Counted from the stretch's first letter, positions 32,601 through 41,572 are shown. The stretch: 64,000 bases of DNA from Oscillospiraceae bacterium (GCA_015065325.1 SVQO01000002.1:29005-93004); one strand, 5' to 3'. Notes: generated by a model from the letters alone, not told the origin. Made by a program: numbers and translations.

Positions 32601-34995
32601 CGGCGTAAATGTCACTATAATCGACGGAATTGACCGTGATCGTTCTGCCGGTAATCGTACCGCCGGAGAAGTTATTCACGATCTGTCCGAGCGCGGTAGA
32701 GCCGTAGTGTCCGCCGTAGAAGGGGCCGTCGATGGTACCGCCGTAAATATTATTGACAACGGTTTTTCCTGCGCCTCCCTGACGGATACCGAAATAAGCG
32801 CCGGTCAGCGTACCGCCGGAAATGGTATTGACGATCTCGCCGGTAGCATCACCGCCGCCGTAGAAGGCGTGAGAGTTGGTATTGTTACCCTTGATCTGTG
32901 CATTACCGCTGACGGTCATTCTGATATCGCCGTTGACAACGCCCGTCGAAAAGGTGCCGCGGATACAGGAATTAATCGTCGCCGTGCCACCCACCTCGAT
33001 AATCAGATCGCCATCCAAATGGGATGAAAAAGTGCCGTAAACGCTTTCCGTAATTTCGCCGCCCAGGACCTTGATCTCGGTATCGCCGTAGAAGTAGTCC
33101 ACCGCGCCGGAATCATTGTTGTCGCCGTCAATGCATTTCACTTCCCCGTCGTACATCAAAACCTTGGCAGAGGTAGGCGCGTGGCCTTTATGAGCCGAAA
33201 CACGATAAATTCTGCTGCCGTCGATAATAAGACTGGCCTCAACGTCGATGGGACGGATATCGGGGATCTCGCCGTAGCTTGCCGCAGCTGCCTGATAGGT
33301 AATCTCTGCCGCAGTTTCATCAGTCAGGGGATCTCCCGCATAGTCGGTCATATAGCCGACTGCCGCAGCATAATGCTTTACGGTGCTGCCGTAATAATCT
33401 GCACCGGGGCCGAAGGTCAGAGAGGTCTTTACCTTCTCCCCCTCCTTCAGCTCAGGCCAGCCCGCAAACACCTCCTGCGTGCAATTATCCGCATAGAAAA
33501 GACCGGATTTTGCAGACAGAGATGCATCCACGCCGGGATAACCCACGGGATTGGGGCACACCTGATACCAAGAGTATCTGGCATTGGGGTTGGTTTCCTT
33601 CATATAATCATAGAGCTTATCTGCATTCGCGCAGGTTGCCAGGATCTTGGTATATGCTGTGTCGTATTTGCTTTCCGTCAAACCATAGTCGTCGAAGGGG
33701 CCTGCGGTCTGATAGAAGGTAATGGAGTCCCAAGCGAACTTGGTCTGGAAATAGTCAAAGCCTACGCCCTTGGCATCGGGATTGGAGATCTCCTCGGCCG
33801 TATTGGTATTCGCCTCGAAAATACGGAACTGATAGTCACCCGCAGCAGTGCCTGCCGCCCAGGTCCACTGCTCTGCGATCGGAACGCCGGAGTGATACGC
33901 GGTACATACGCGGGCAACAAGCCCGTCGGCGGTCAGCATCTGGCACAGCTCGTCGGGATAATAATAGCCGTTGGAGGAGCCGATATTCAGAATATTGATG
34001 GTGCCGTCTTCGTTCAGGTCGGCAGAATAGTTCTCGTCGTAGTAATCCTCACCGTATTCGGTGACCACTGCGTAGTGCGCCGCCTCTTGCAGCTCGTCAA
34101 TGATAGACTCGTCCAGCGTATAGCCGACAAATTCCTCGGTGGGACGCCAGGTGTGACCCACACAGCTCTTTTTGGTCAGCACCTCGTACCATACGCAAGC
34201 GTTTACATACATACCGCCGCCGAGATCACCGTCGTGCTTGTAGTCACCCTCGGGTCTGTCTTTCTTCATGGAGCGGGAAAGATTGTTACCGATATCGGGA
34301 TAGTTTTCGATCAGGTAAAACCAAGCGTCACCTGCCGGAAGAACGGCTGCATCGTTGCGTGCGGCAACGGTGCGGGCAACGTTGTGCATCAGCTGATGCT
34401 CGATCGCCTGCTCAGCAGCGGTGGGAATGGTAATATTCTGCTGCTTAAAATGCACGTTCTCAAAGCGCACGTTACCGCACCCTGCGTAAAATTCCGTCAG
34501 CTGGTCACCAACGGGCAGAGTCAGGTTGATAAAGGTATAGTCGTTGGCACAGGCATACCAACCGCCGGCACCGTCCAGATAGATATAAGCGTCGCGGGCG
34601 GTGGTGGTATCGACTCCGCGGAAGGTGATGGGAAGCTTCGTTCCGTCCTCGCGCCAAACGGTGGTCAGGCCGAACAGGATTCCGTCCTGAGTACCGCCGG
34701 AAATATCGCCCATAAAGCGGATCTCAACAGATTCGTCTGCTTTCCACTTCTCATTCTTTTCTTTCAAAGCGGCAAGGGATTCGGAGAGAGTATCGAAATG
34801 CTCCGCTCCATCCATTTCAACCTCGCCCAGGGTGTAATAAACCGTCGTGCCCTCGTCGGCAAGCACGGTAGCACCGCCGGAGGCGGACTGTTCCGCCGCA
34901 GTTTCCGCTTCGGCACCCACTGCAAAGACTCCCGCAATGCAGGAAACCAGCAGAACCAGTGCCAGCAGACACGACCAAAATCTTGTGTGTTTCAT
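29635..34995 (-). CDS. Giant secreted beta-solenoid protein 1 with SGNH/DUF4886-like region
   Basis: 1786 residues. The signal sequence contains LVSC (possible lipobox) and a second possible cleavage site near AVGAEA. Residues about 85-190 look like beta-helix rungs (NVRFENVHFKQ). Residues 210-285 resemble the C-terminal half of a DUF4886/SGNH domain (AAVLPAGDAWFYLIENY, DGDLGGGMYVNACVWYEVLT), and 330-490 the N-terminal half (INILNIGSSNGYYYPDEL, WDSITFYQTAGPFDDYG), so the halves are swapped. About 620-1480 is a long solenoid with at least a dozen GGTF motifs (INGGTFKG, IYGGTFNG). The last 285 residues are nearly identical to those of the second giant protein. No LPXTG motif is present. Function unknown; surface or extracellular location is likely. 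Confidence 0.75.
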   Translation of the reverse strand: MKHTRFWSCLLALVLLVSCIAGVFAVGAEAETAAEQSASGGATVLADEGTTVYYTLGEVEMDGAEHFDTLSESLAALKEKNEKWKADESVEIRFMGDISGGTQDGILFGLTTVWREDGTKLPITFRGVDTTTARDAYIYLDGAGGWYACANDYTFINLTLPVGDQLTEFYAGCGNVRFENVHFKQQNITIPTAAEQAIEHQLMHNVARTVAARNDAAVLPAGDAWFYLIENYPDIGNNLSRSMKKDRPEGDYKHDGDLGGGMYVNACVWYEVLTKKSCVGHTWRPTEEFVGYTLDESIIDELQEAAHYAVVTEYGEDYYDENYSADLNEDGTINILNIGSSNGYYYPDELCQMLTADGLVARVCTAYHSGVPIAEQWTWAAGTAAGDYQFRIFEANTNTAEEISNPDAKGVGFDYFQTKFAWDSITFYQTAGPFDDYGLTESKYDTAYTKILATCANADKLYDYMKETNPNARYSWYQVCPNPVGYPGVDASLSAKSGLFYADNCTQEVFAGWPELKEGEKVKTSLTFGPGADYYGSTVKHYAAAVGYMTDYAGDPLTDETAAEITYQAAAASYGEIPDIRPIDVEASLIIDGSRIYRVSAHKGHAPTSAKVLMYDGEVKCIDGDNNDSGAVDYFYGDTEIKVLGGEITESVYGTFSSHLDGDLIIEVGGTATINSCIRGTFSTGVVNGDIRMTVSGNAQIKGNNTNSHAFYGGGDATGEIVNTISGGTLTGAYFGIRQGGAGKTVVNNIYGGTIDGPFYGGHYGSTALGQIVNNFSGGTITGRTITVNSVDYSDIYAGGFSTSSKTTGLAYTIGNESVTAAIVNNISGTTFGVKTVSGTTTTRIGQFFGSHRGGTAGDVYNIVTGGTFYYRFYGSTSAQDVGNVICKISGNPVFDYVFYGMGKDKTTANSNEKTLTVEIDGGTFTDNAYISGQILRNRISNITINGGTFKGTVYSSGSDGTAKEVNVTVKGGTFKNYFYGGMYNSSTSVNPLAINLTIEGGTFEGAFFGGSRGVKTGDVHVIVRGNPQFKKNFAPGGWNKLAGSLTTADIVTGNVTLEIYGGTFYNQDSSGNNLGVYCGSASGTVGDVKLIVDGGTFNGYLYADYGGTTTSVTTEIRSGTFNSNVYLGPWAGTSCGPISNTITGGTFAATAYLSGAGKLTGDVTNVIGDAKHGPTFNGNLYCGNYRSAGTVGNITNTFNNGTFKTVYGGNSYANSFTGSITNTINGGTFINSVMATGYNTANGKVQTTINGGTFKEYVFGSGRGLINLPEDSTDYYGAETVIYGGTFKGVWGGGEGSSVNQITNTKVTVYGGTFNNYSTSIYRQNALCAGGRGMIQTGNADVFIYGGTFNGEVIAGACQNDGTEEYAVADSTGKATVTIYGGTFNKPLLANSKWKAYTEGGTIILNPTQSDIIINSTMAMRTDTTGAQSYEILGGDHKIVLGKAARIEATEISGDVVFEQAERWNARVYLTLPETHTANVTVTESAEATGVYTLEKNGDAIVSVKGGMELVGVTMIITDRVAVRALFDKESVEAYDDFTFTFVMDGKLLASGSKKDLAPWSDGKREYYSIVLAKVGANDFTKDVVIGESDVIWDAGFTIEGLAVIAETAWAGNEKEVALAKALQNFSSIVNTPAEDLPHDLTPDLTLLNGFKASGSTDPEADFKVTGKGLVMTSAVGIRLYGTATQAVSTETVTVKVNGVDVTDKAVFLAGAGAGEYTVDLYVNAKNMSTELKIEITEKASGKTALSLTDRVDAIAAAYPETHENYDMAQQLLVYIQAAVAYAKG

Positions 34996-35048
34996 AGTTA
35001 CTCCTTCAATTAAGAATTTCCTCTGACCGAGGATACAACTACGATTAT

Positions 35049-35077
35049 ATTATATGACTTTTCACTTTGTTTTTCAA
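35049..35077 (-). promoter_or_regulatory. Sigma-A promoter of the first giant gene
   Basis: Minus-strand TTGAAA (35072-35077), 17-bp spacer, TATAAT (35049-35054). The ATG at 34995 has GAAGGAG 5 nt upstream. Confidence 0.82.
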
Positions 35078-35160
35078 GAAAAACAAAGCTGTAATCGAAT
35101 TTTTTGTAAAAAATGTATAAATTGTGAACTCATTCGCTATTCACTTCGCCGTAGTAAAGT

Positions 35161-35190
35161 AAAAAACCGAGGGAAAATCCCCCGGTTTTT
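35161..35190 (-). terminator. Intrinsic terminator of the zinc-ribbon gene
   Basis: AAAAAACCGAGGGA pairs with TCCCCCGGTTTTT with one mismatch; its design matches the terminator at 29589-29618 (same GAGGGA-AAA-TCCC core). Confidence 0.85.
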
Positions 35191-35200
35191 CAAGAAATTC

Positions 35201-36088
35201 TTACGCAGTCTTCCAAGCCTTGTTTACCATAAAGGTAGTAACTGCCAGAGCGATCAGTGCAACAAGAATGAGAATTGCGTAAACGCCGCTGGACATCAGA
35301 GCACAAAGGGGAACGTAAAGGATCATGCAAAGGATGCAGATGCCCGTGCGTTTGCCCATTGCAGCCCACAAAGCAAGTAGGATCACAAGGATCGCAAAGC
35401 CAAGAATGATAAGGCGGATCACTTTGAAAAGACCGGCTACTTCCTCCAAGGACTCAATGCTTTCGGCAAGTTTCATATCCTCAAGGACTTCGTCGTCCAT
35501 TTCCTCAACTGCCTTTTCAGCATAATCGAGCATGGCGATCACGTTGTTCAAGGACAGCTCGTCGGTAGCTTCCCGAACCACGTCAATAAATTCCTCCATA
35601 AGCTCGGCTTCATCGGAGCCGTACTCTTTTTCGATCTCGTCCAAAAAATCTTCAGCGTCGTCGAGATCAGCGGAGGACTCTTCCAGATCTTCCTTCATCG
35701 AGTCAATCTCTTCCTCATCTACGGTCATCGTAACGATGGGCAGTTCCCAGAGAGGAGCGGAACTTACGTTGAGCGCAGAGAGCAGGATCAAAACGGCTGC
35801 CACCGCAAAAATGATCAGAGAAGCCATTCCGACCATCTTCACCTGCTGAGAGGCTTCAGTCTTCAGAAACTGCGCTTTTTTAATTCCTCGTTTTTTTGCG
35901 GAAATCTTCTCAGGGGCGGGCATACCGAAGGGATCCACACCGAGCGCGGGCGCCGCATAGGGGTTTGCTGCAGGTGCGGGGGCGGGAGTGGGTGCAGGTG
36001 CCGCATTGGCATTTTCAATGGGGTTTCCGCAGGTCGTGCAAAACTGAGCCGTTTCCGGCAAATTTGCACCACATTTTGTACAGAACAT
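35201..36088 (-). CDS. Zinc-ribbon membrane protein
   Basis: A 295-residue protein starting MFCTKCGANLPETAQFCTTC, a four-Cys zinc ribbon, followed by an Ala/Pro-rich linker (about 25-60), one transmembrane helix (about 85-107), a strongly acidic coiled region (about 120-215, DLEESSADLDDAEDFLDEIE) and two to three C-terminal helices (about 225-290). The start at 36088 is preferred over the ATG two codons earlier because AAGGAG is 8 nt from it. The zinc_ribbon_2-type N-terminus is common in Firmicutes membrane proteins of unknown role. It lies between the two giant genes but has its own promoter and terminator, so a functional link is not shown. Confidence 0.75.
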   Translation of the reverse strand: MFCTKCGANLPETAQFCTTCGNPIENANAAPAPTPAPAPAANPYAAPALGVDPFGMPAPEKISAKKRGIKKAQFLKTEASQQVKMVGMASLIIFAVAAVLILLSALNVSSAPLWELPIVTMTVDEEEIDSMKEDLEESSADLDDAEDFLDEIEKEYGSDEAELMEEFIDVVREATDELSLNNVIAMLDYAEKAVEEMDDEVLEDMKLAESIESLEEVAGLFKVIRLIILGFAILVILLALWAAMGKRTGICILCMILYVPLCALMSSGVYAILILVALIALAVTTFMVNKAWKTA

Positions 36089-36130
36089 CTTCATTTCTCC
36101 TTACGTATAATCATCGAGTTTCGCATTGCA

Positions 36131-36160
36131 ATCTTATCATAATCCGGTAACCGATGTCAA
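36131..36160 (-). promoter_or_regulatory. Promoter of the zinc-ribbon gene
   Basis: Minus-strand TTGACA (36155-36160), 18-bp spacer, TAAGAT (36131-36136). Confidence 0.7.
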
Positions 36161-36321
36161 CAAAAAAAGGCCTTTTTTTCTCCACAATATTTTGTAAAAA
36201 CAGGCTTACGCCTCAAAACAAGTTTTTTCTAAATCCTATCGCGTGCGTCATTTGGAGCAAGCCGCATTTTGCGGTGCGTCGAAGAATCTCACTCACCCCA
36301 CCGCACGATTTTATGAAAATA

Positions 36322-36350
36322 ACAAAAAAGGTTCTCCATACGGAAAACCT
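36322..36350 (-). terminator. Probable terminator downstream of the second giant gene
   Basis: AGGTTCTCC (36329-36337) pairs with GGAAAACCT (36342-36350); on the minus strand TTTTTTG follows. A second strong hairpin, TGTGGGGGACTTTT/AAAAGTCCCCACA (36372-36400), lies just before it but lacks a U tract. These replace the native terminator that seems to have been deleted next to the stop codon. Confidence 0.7.
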
Positions 36351-36408
36351 CTTTTGATAAGTTTTGAGGGGTGTGGGGGACTTTTTCAAAAGTCCCCACA
36401 GAAAAAGC

Positions 36409-36473
36409 TGCAGTCAAATTTACGAAGCCGTTCTGCGATGGAACAAAGTTGCAGCCAAATTTACGAAGCAGAA
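36409..36473. repeat. Remnant of the dispersed hairpin repeat, overlapping a gene end
   Basis: Two partial edges of the family in tandem: CTGCAGTCAAATTTACGAAG...TTCTGCG and GGAACAAAGTTGCAGCCAAA...GCAGAA. The last 13 bp (36461-36473) are the final codons and stop of the second giant gene. Compared with 29558-29591 the right part is identical. Confidence 0.8.
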
Positions 36474-39400
36474 TAGGCTACCGCTGCCTGGATATATACC
36501 AGAAGCTGTTGTGCCATATCGTAGTTCTCGTGGGTCTCGGGATATGCCGCCGCAATGGCATCCACGCGGTCGGTCAGGCTCAGAGCCGTCTTTCCGCTTG
36601 CCTTTTCCGTGATCTCGATCTTCAACTCGGTGGACATATTCTTCGCGTTCACGTACAGGTCAACGGTATATTCCCCTGCGCCCGCTCCTGCCAGGAACAC
36701 CGCCTTATCGGTTACGTCCACACCGTTCACCTTCACGGTAACGGTTTCCGTACTGACTGCCTGCGTAGCGGTTCCGTAGAGCCGGATGCCTACGGCACTG
36801 GTCATCACAAGTCCCTTGCCGGTGACCTTGAAGTCTGCCTCGGGATCCGTGGAGCCGCTTGCCTTAAATCCGTTCAGGAGGGTCAGGTCGGGAGTCAGAT
36901 CGTGAGGAAGATCCTCTGAGGGGGTATTTACGATAGAGGAGAAGTTTTGTAATGCTTTCGCAAGAGCAACTCCCTTCTCGTTTCCTGCCCAAGCGGTCTC
37001 CGCGATCACCGCAAGACCTTCGATGGTAAAGCCGGCATCCCAGATCGCGTCGCTTTCGCCGATAACCACGTCCTTGGTAAAGTCGTTTGCGCCCACCTTG
37101 GCAAGAACGATGGAGTAATACTCACGCTTTCCGTCGCTCCAAGGAGCCAGATCCTTCTTGCTTCCGCTTGCCAGGAGCTTGCCGTCCATTACGAAGGTAA
37201 AGGTAAAGTCGTCGTAAGCCTCTACGCTTTCCTTATCGAACAGGGCGCGGACTGCAACGCGGTCGGTGATGATCATGGTCACGCCGCCCAGCTCCATTCC
37301 ACCCTTGACGGAAACGACGGATTGCTCCTTGGTATCAAGGAAAAATGCGCCCGCGGCATCCTCTGCCGTAGTAACGGTAATATTTGCAACATTGCCTTCG
37401 GGGAAGGTGGCGTAGATCTGCTTTTTCCAGCTCTCCGCCTGCTCAATCTTGATATCTCCCGTAGCAAAAGCGGCTGTCAGACTTGCGTCTGCGCCGAGGA
37501 GAATCTTATAATCGCCGCCGATCACAGAGTCCGCCGAAACGGCAGTCTTCAGATAGAGAGCCTTTTCCGAGGTGGGAGTAACCGTCAGCTTGCTCTCGGA
37601 TCTTGCATCCAAAAGATTCCCGCAGAAGGTGCCGCCGCGAAGCTCGGTAACGATGGGCGTGGAAGCCGCTGCCTTGGAGCCCTCGTAAACGGTGTGGAAG
37701 GTACCGCCGGTAAACACATTTTTGATGCGGTATTCCACGGAAACGGAATTGTCAAATACAGCACCTGCGCCTGCCGTGCCGCAATAAACGGTGCAGTTGG
37801 ACGGGAAGGTGCCGCCCTCAAAGTAGTTGGTGATATTTTCCTTGATGGTCCCCGTGGAATTGCTTCCCAGGAAAACCGTAGTTTTTGCAGTTCCAAAGCT
37901 AAATCCGTCACGGAAATAATTGACGATGCTTCCTACCGTTCCCTTTCTCATTCCACCGTAGAAGGTCGCCATAATTTTGGTATTGTTGTGGTAGTTGGTC
38001 AAAGTACCGCCAATGGTGCCCGCCTCGTAGTTTCCGCCCACATAGCCCTTGTTGGTTTGGAAGATCGCCGACTTGGAGGAGTCGGTCTCGTGTCCGAATA
38101 CGTTGGTCACGTCTCCCGTAACGGTACCTTTATATGAACCGCCGCGGAACGTAGCAACGCCGGAGCCGTACAAGTAATTGACAACGCTTCCCTTTACAAA
38201 TTCATTGACGTCCGCAGTGGAGGCATCGTCGTTCTTGCCGATGATACCGGAGTTGTTGGCACCGTAGAAGGTAGAGATCGCACCGGAAAGGAAGGTATTC
38301 TCTACGTCGCCCAAAAGCGTTCCCGTTTCCGTTCCGCCGTAGTAATCCGTAACCGTTGCAGTCCCCTCGGTGGTGGTGGAAACGTCACCGCTTAAGATTC
38401 CCGCATAATTTGCGCCGTAGAAGGTGGTCACGTTTCCGCTCTGAATATGATTGGTAACGGAGCCGGTCTGAGTTCCCTTGTTGTTGGCGCCGTAGAAGGT
38501 GGTCACAGTACCGCCCTGCACGTAGTTGGTCAGATTCGTTACGGTACCTCCGTCGCGGTTTCCGCCGTAAAAGGAGGTAACCGTGCCGCCTTGGATATAG
38601 TTGGTCAGATTCGTTACGGTGCCGCCGATATTATTACCGCCGTAGCAGACCGCCTGATTGGCTCCTGCTTCAACGTAGTTTTTCTGCGTAGTGACCGTAC
38701 CGGAGTTGGCACTCATATACAGTCCTCCGGAAACGGAGCCCTGCAAACGGGTCTCGCCTCCCAAAACCGTGCGGGCATTGGAGATGGCATAAAAGTTATC
38801 AACGTCGTTGGTGCCCTGAATGACCGTCTTGACCTTGCCGTCCGTCAGATCGGAATTGGCAGAAGAACCGACGAAGCGCTGTGCGGTAATATTTTTAACG
38901 GTGTTTACGATTCGGTAGGGCTCGTTTGCATTCGCGGCAAAGCCGCCGTAATAGTGACCGCCGTAAACAAAGGAGCCGTAGAAGGTAACGCCGTCCAGCG
39001 TATTTTGCAGCACACCGCCCACCGTATCCGTTCTGGAGGAGGCGCTCTCAAAGCCCATATAGGCGTTGTGGAAGGTGGTTCCGTTGCCCCTTCCGTACTC
39101 GCCGCCCGTAAGATTGTTGATCACGCTGCCGCGAATCACGCTTCTGCGGTTTGCACCGTAGTAGGAGCCCTTGACGGTACAGTCGGTCAGGTTGTTGGTA
39201 ACGGTGCCCTGTACGATGCCGGAAAGGTTACCGCAGAAGAGCTTTGTGGGGAAGAAAACGCCTGTCAGCGTATTGGTCACGTCACCGTAAACCATCGTGC
39301 CGTAGGTGCCCAAAAACGAAGCGTCGTAACCGGCGTCTGCACCGGCAAAGCTCACGTTGGTCAGAGTATTGGTAATAGACTTGGGTCCCGCGATGCGGGC

Positions 39401-41572
39401 ACCGATGAAATACCCGCCAAAGCTTGAATTTTCAATGGTATTGACTACGTCTCCGGTACCGCCGCCCAGGTGTGCCGAGCCGGAAACGTCAACGTTTTTG
39501 ATGGTGGTGGTGACGTCGCCCGTAAAGCCGCCCTGCTTATTTCCGTTGCCGAAGCCGCCACGGATCATGGTGATTCCCGTAATGGGATTGTCGTCGGGAG
39601 AAACGTAAATGGTCAGATCGCCGCAAACAGCGGAATCCCAGGTAGCTTCCAACGAGCCGGACAAATTACCGCCCGTGATCTTCAGGGTCATATCGCCGTA
39701 AAACTGTTCGATGGGTCCGTCGGAAGCGGAATCCACGTAGTTGTCGCCGGTCATACGGTTTACAGAGCCCTTGCGGAGCCATACGGCAGAGTCACAAGGA
39801 GATCCGCCCAGTTTTGAAGCCACGTTATACACGGCGGCATTTTCACCGTCGACAATCAGGGTAGCAGACGTATTCACGGGGAGCACCTCGGGAACGCCGT
39901 CCATACCGGAGGAAATGAATTTCACACTCTTTGCGGTGGTATCGGTCAACGCAGTAGAGGTCTCACCCAGAAGATAGCCGCTGGCGGCTACGTGGATGGA
40001 AGGCTTGTTTTTGGGGCAGATATACTGCACGTTGTTACCGATGGTCAGAGAGGAGGATACGTTTGCAAGCGCCGCTTCGTTCCAACCTGCATACACGCCG
40101 TCGTAGCAGTTGTCGGCAAAAAGGTAGCCCTTCAGCTCCGTGGTAGAGCCGAATGCACCCACGGGCCCTACGGGAGCGGAATACCAAAGCATTCTGGCAC
40201 CCGTACAATTCTCGCGAAGAAATTCATAGGTGTTTTTTGCGTATGCTTGATCTGCAATCAGCAGCTCCAGGTACTCGGGATACTGCACCTCGGAGAGATA
40301 ATCCTCGGTGAATTGGCTGTAATAATCATCGAAGCCGGAGGTTCCCGCATAGATAAAGACTGCGTCCCAGGTGTCGCGGGGAATGATCTCCTGCAGCGTC
40401 TGGCTTCCCTTAGAGGTCAGAATCGCACCCTCGCCGCTGTCGATCCAGATGCGCTCTGCATAGCCTGCATTTCCGGGCTCGATGTAATCGGTCCATTGGG
40501 CCTTGATCCGAAGGCTGGAGATATAGGGGTTGACCACCTTCATATCCAGACCTGCGTGATAGCCCAGAGAAGCAAGCTCGTCTGCAAAATAGTAGCAGGT
40601 AGAGGAACCGGGGAACAATACGTTAAATTTCCCGTCATCACCTACGGGAACGGGATTTTCGAAGTAATCCTCGCCGTAAACGGAAACCACCGTTTTATGA
40701 GCCAGCTCCTGAAGTTGAGTCCAGGTGCCGCTTCTCAGTGTATAATCGGGAACGAAGGTGTTGCCCACGCAGCTTCTTGCCGTGAGCACCTCGAATACGA
40801 TACAGGCGTTCAGATACTGACCGCCGCCCACGTCGCCGTCATGGGTCCAGTCGCCATAAAGGGTTCCTGTGGACGCCATGGCGCGGAGTGTATAGCCAAG
40901 CTCCTCGTCGTAGAAGGGGGAGGTAGAATCCCCGATAACGTTTTCCCAAGCCTCCAAAGCAGGGATCACGTCAACGTCGTTTTCCGTGCAAACGGACTCG
41001 GTCACGTCCTTGGCAAGCTCAATCAGCTGTGCCTGCTTGGTCTTATCCTGAATCTCCACGCGGGAGGAGGTGGTCACGGAAAGATTGCAGTCATCAAAGA
41101 CTACGTTGCCGGAGCCTGCGAAGAACTGCGTTCCGTCGTTTCCGATCATCAGAGAGCAGTTGGTAAAGGTGTAGTCGTTGGCACAGGCGTAAAAGCCGCC
41201 GGCGTTATCGAAATCAATCACAGAGCTTGCCTTATCCCTACCGCGGATCACAATGGGGAGCTTGGTATTATCCTCACGCCAGATAGTGGTAGCGGAGAAC
41301 AAGATACCGTTGTGTCCGCCGGCAACGAAGGTTCCGTCAAAGCGGATCTCCAGAACGTCGTCAGCCTTCCACTTGCGATTGCTTTCGTTTGCCTTTACGA
41401 GCGCAAGATCCACCGTGCCGAAATGCGCGTAATCGTCCTCGGTATAATCCCCCGCGGTGTAAATCACCGTGGGAACGGGGGTGGCGGTAGCATCCGCACC
41501 GACGGAAAAAATACCGACGATGCAAGCGGCGAGCAGAAAAACTGCCACCGAAACGGATAGAATTTTCTTCAT
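36461..41572 (-). CDS. Giant secreted beta-solenoid protein 2 with SGNH/DUF4886-like region
   Basis: 1703 residues, paralogue of the protein at 29635-34995 with the same order: signal sequence with LAAC (possible lipobox), beta-helix-like rungs (about 70-175), SGNH C-terminal-half-like segment (DVIPALEAWENV, DGDVGGGQYLNACIVFEVLT at about 201-264), N-terminal-half-like segment (FNVLFPGSSTCYY at about 316, WDAVFIYAGTSGFDDYYS), then a solenoid with motifs such as YVQGGTVTTFYGANN and a C-terminal domain (1419-1703) almost identical to the first. The solenoid differs from that of protein 1, with TFYGAN repeats dominating at about 1000-1120. The C-terminus is YSAS-stop, provided by the intergenic repeat, instead of YAKG-stop. 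It starts 27 bp after the AEC transporter gene, so it is probably in one operon with it and the PHP gene. Confidence 0.75.
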   Translation of the reverse strand: MKKILSVSVAVFLLAACIVGIFSVGADATATPVPTVIYTAGDYTEDDYAHFGTVDLALVKANESNRKWKADDVLEIRFDGTFVAGGHNGILFSATTIWREDNTKLPIVIRGRDKASSVIDFDNAGGFYACANDYTFTNCSLMIGNDGTQFFAGSGNVVFDDCNLSVTTSSRVEIQDKTKQAQLIELAKDVTESVCTENDVDVIPALEAWENVIGDSTSPFYDEELGYTLRAMASTGTLYGDWTHDGDVGGGQYLNACIVFEVLTARSCVGNTFVPDYTLRSGTWTQLQELAHKTVVSVYGEDYFENPVPVGDDGKFNVLFPGSSTCYYFADELASLGYHAGLDMKVVNPYISSLRIKAQWTDYIEPGNAGYAERIWIDSGEGAILTSKGSQTLQEIIPRDTWDAVFIYAGTSGFDDYYSQFTEDYLSEVQYPEYLELLIADQAYAKNTYEFLRENCTGARMLWYSAPVGPVGAFGSTTELKGYLFADNCYDGVYAGWNEAALANVSSSLTIGNNVQYICPKNKPSIHVAASGYLLGETSTALTDTTAKSVKFISSGMDGVPEVLPVNTSATLIVDGENAAVYNVASKLGGSPCDSAVWLRKGSVNRMTGDNYVDSASDGPIEQFYGDMTLKITGGNLSGSLEATWDSAVCGDLTIYVSPDDNPITGITMIRGGFGNGNKQGGFTGDVTTTIKNVDVSGSAHLGGGTGDVVNTIENSSFGGYFIGARIAGPKSITNTLTNVSFAGADAGYDASFLGTYGTMVYGDVTNTLTGVFFPTKLFCGNLSGIVQGTVTNNLTDCTVKGSYYGANRRSVIRGSVINNLTGGEYGRGNGTTFHNAYMGFESASSRTDTVGGVLQNTLDGVTFYGSFVYGGHYYGGFAANANEPYRIVNTVKNITAQRFVGSSANSDLTDGKVKTVIQGTNDVDNFYAISNARTVLGGETRLQGSVSGGLYMSANSGTVTTQKNYVEAGANQAVCYGGNNIGGTVTNLTNYIQGGTVTSFYGGNRDGGTVTNLTNYVQGGTVTTFYGANNKGTQTGSVTNHIQSGNVTTFYGANYAGILSGDVSTTTEGTATVTDYYGGTETGTLLGDVENTFLSGAISTFYGANNSGIIGKNDDASTADVNEFVKGSVVNYLYGSGVATFRGGSYKGTVTGDVTNVFGHETDSSKSAIFQTNKGYVGGNYEAGTIGGTLTNYHNNTKIMATFYGGMRKGTVGSIVNYFRDGFSFGTAKTTVFLGSNSTGTIKENITNYFEGGTFPSNCTVYCGTAGAGAVFDNSVSVEYRIKNVFTGGTFHTVYEGSKAAASTPIVTELRGGTFCGNLLDARSESKLTVTPTSEKALYLKTAVSADSVIGGDYKILLGADASLTAAFATGDIKIEQAESWKKQIYATFPEGNVANITVTTAEDAAGAFFLDTKEQSVVSVKGGMELGGVTMIITDRVAVRALFDKESVEAYDDFTFTFVMDGKLLASGSKKDLAPWSDGKREYYSIVLAKVGANDFTKDVVIGESDAIWDAGFTIEGLAVIAETAWAGNEKGVALAKALQNFSSIVNTPSEDLPHDLTPDLTLLNGFKASGSTDPEADFKVTGKGLVMTSAVGIRLYGTATQAVSTETVTVKVNGVDVTDKAVFLAGAGAGEYTVDLYVNAKNMSTELKIEITEKASGKTALSLTDRVDAIAAAYPETHENYDMAQQLLVYIQAAVAYSAS

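Noticed and set aside
30700..33000. Regular GGTACC-containing repeats as a non-coding tandem array
   Set aside because: They are codons for GGTF motifs of a continuous 1786-residue frame with a signal sequence and good start site.
36371..36400. Strong GC hairpin as the terminator of the second giant gene
   Set aside because: It has no U tract on the minus strand; the hairpin at 36322-36350 with TTTTTTG is a better terminator.
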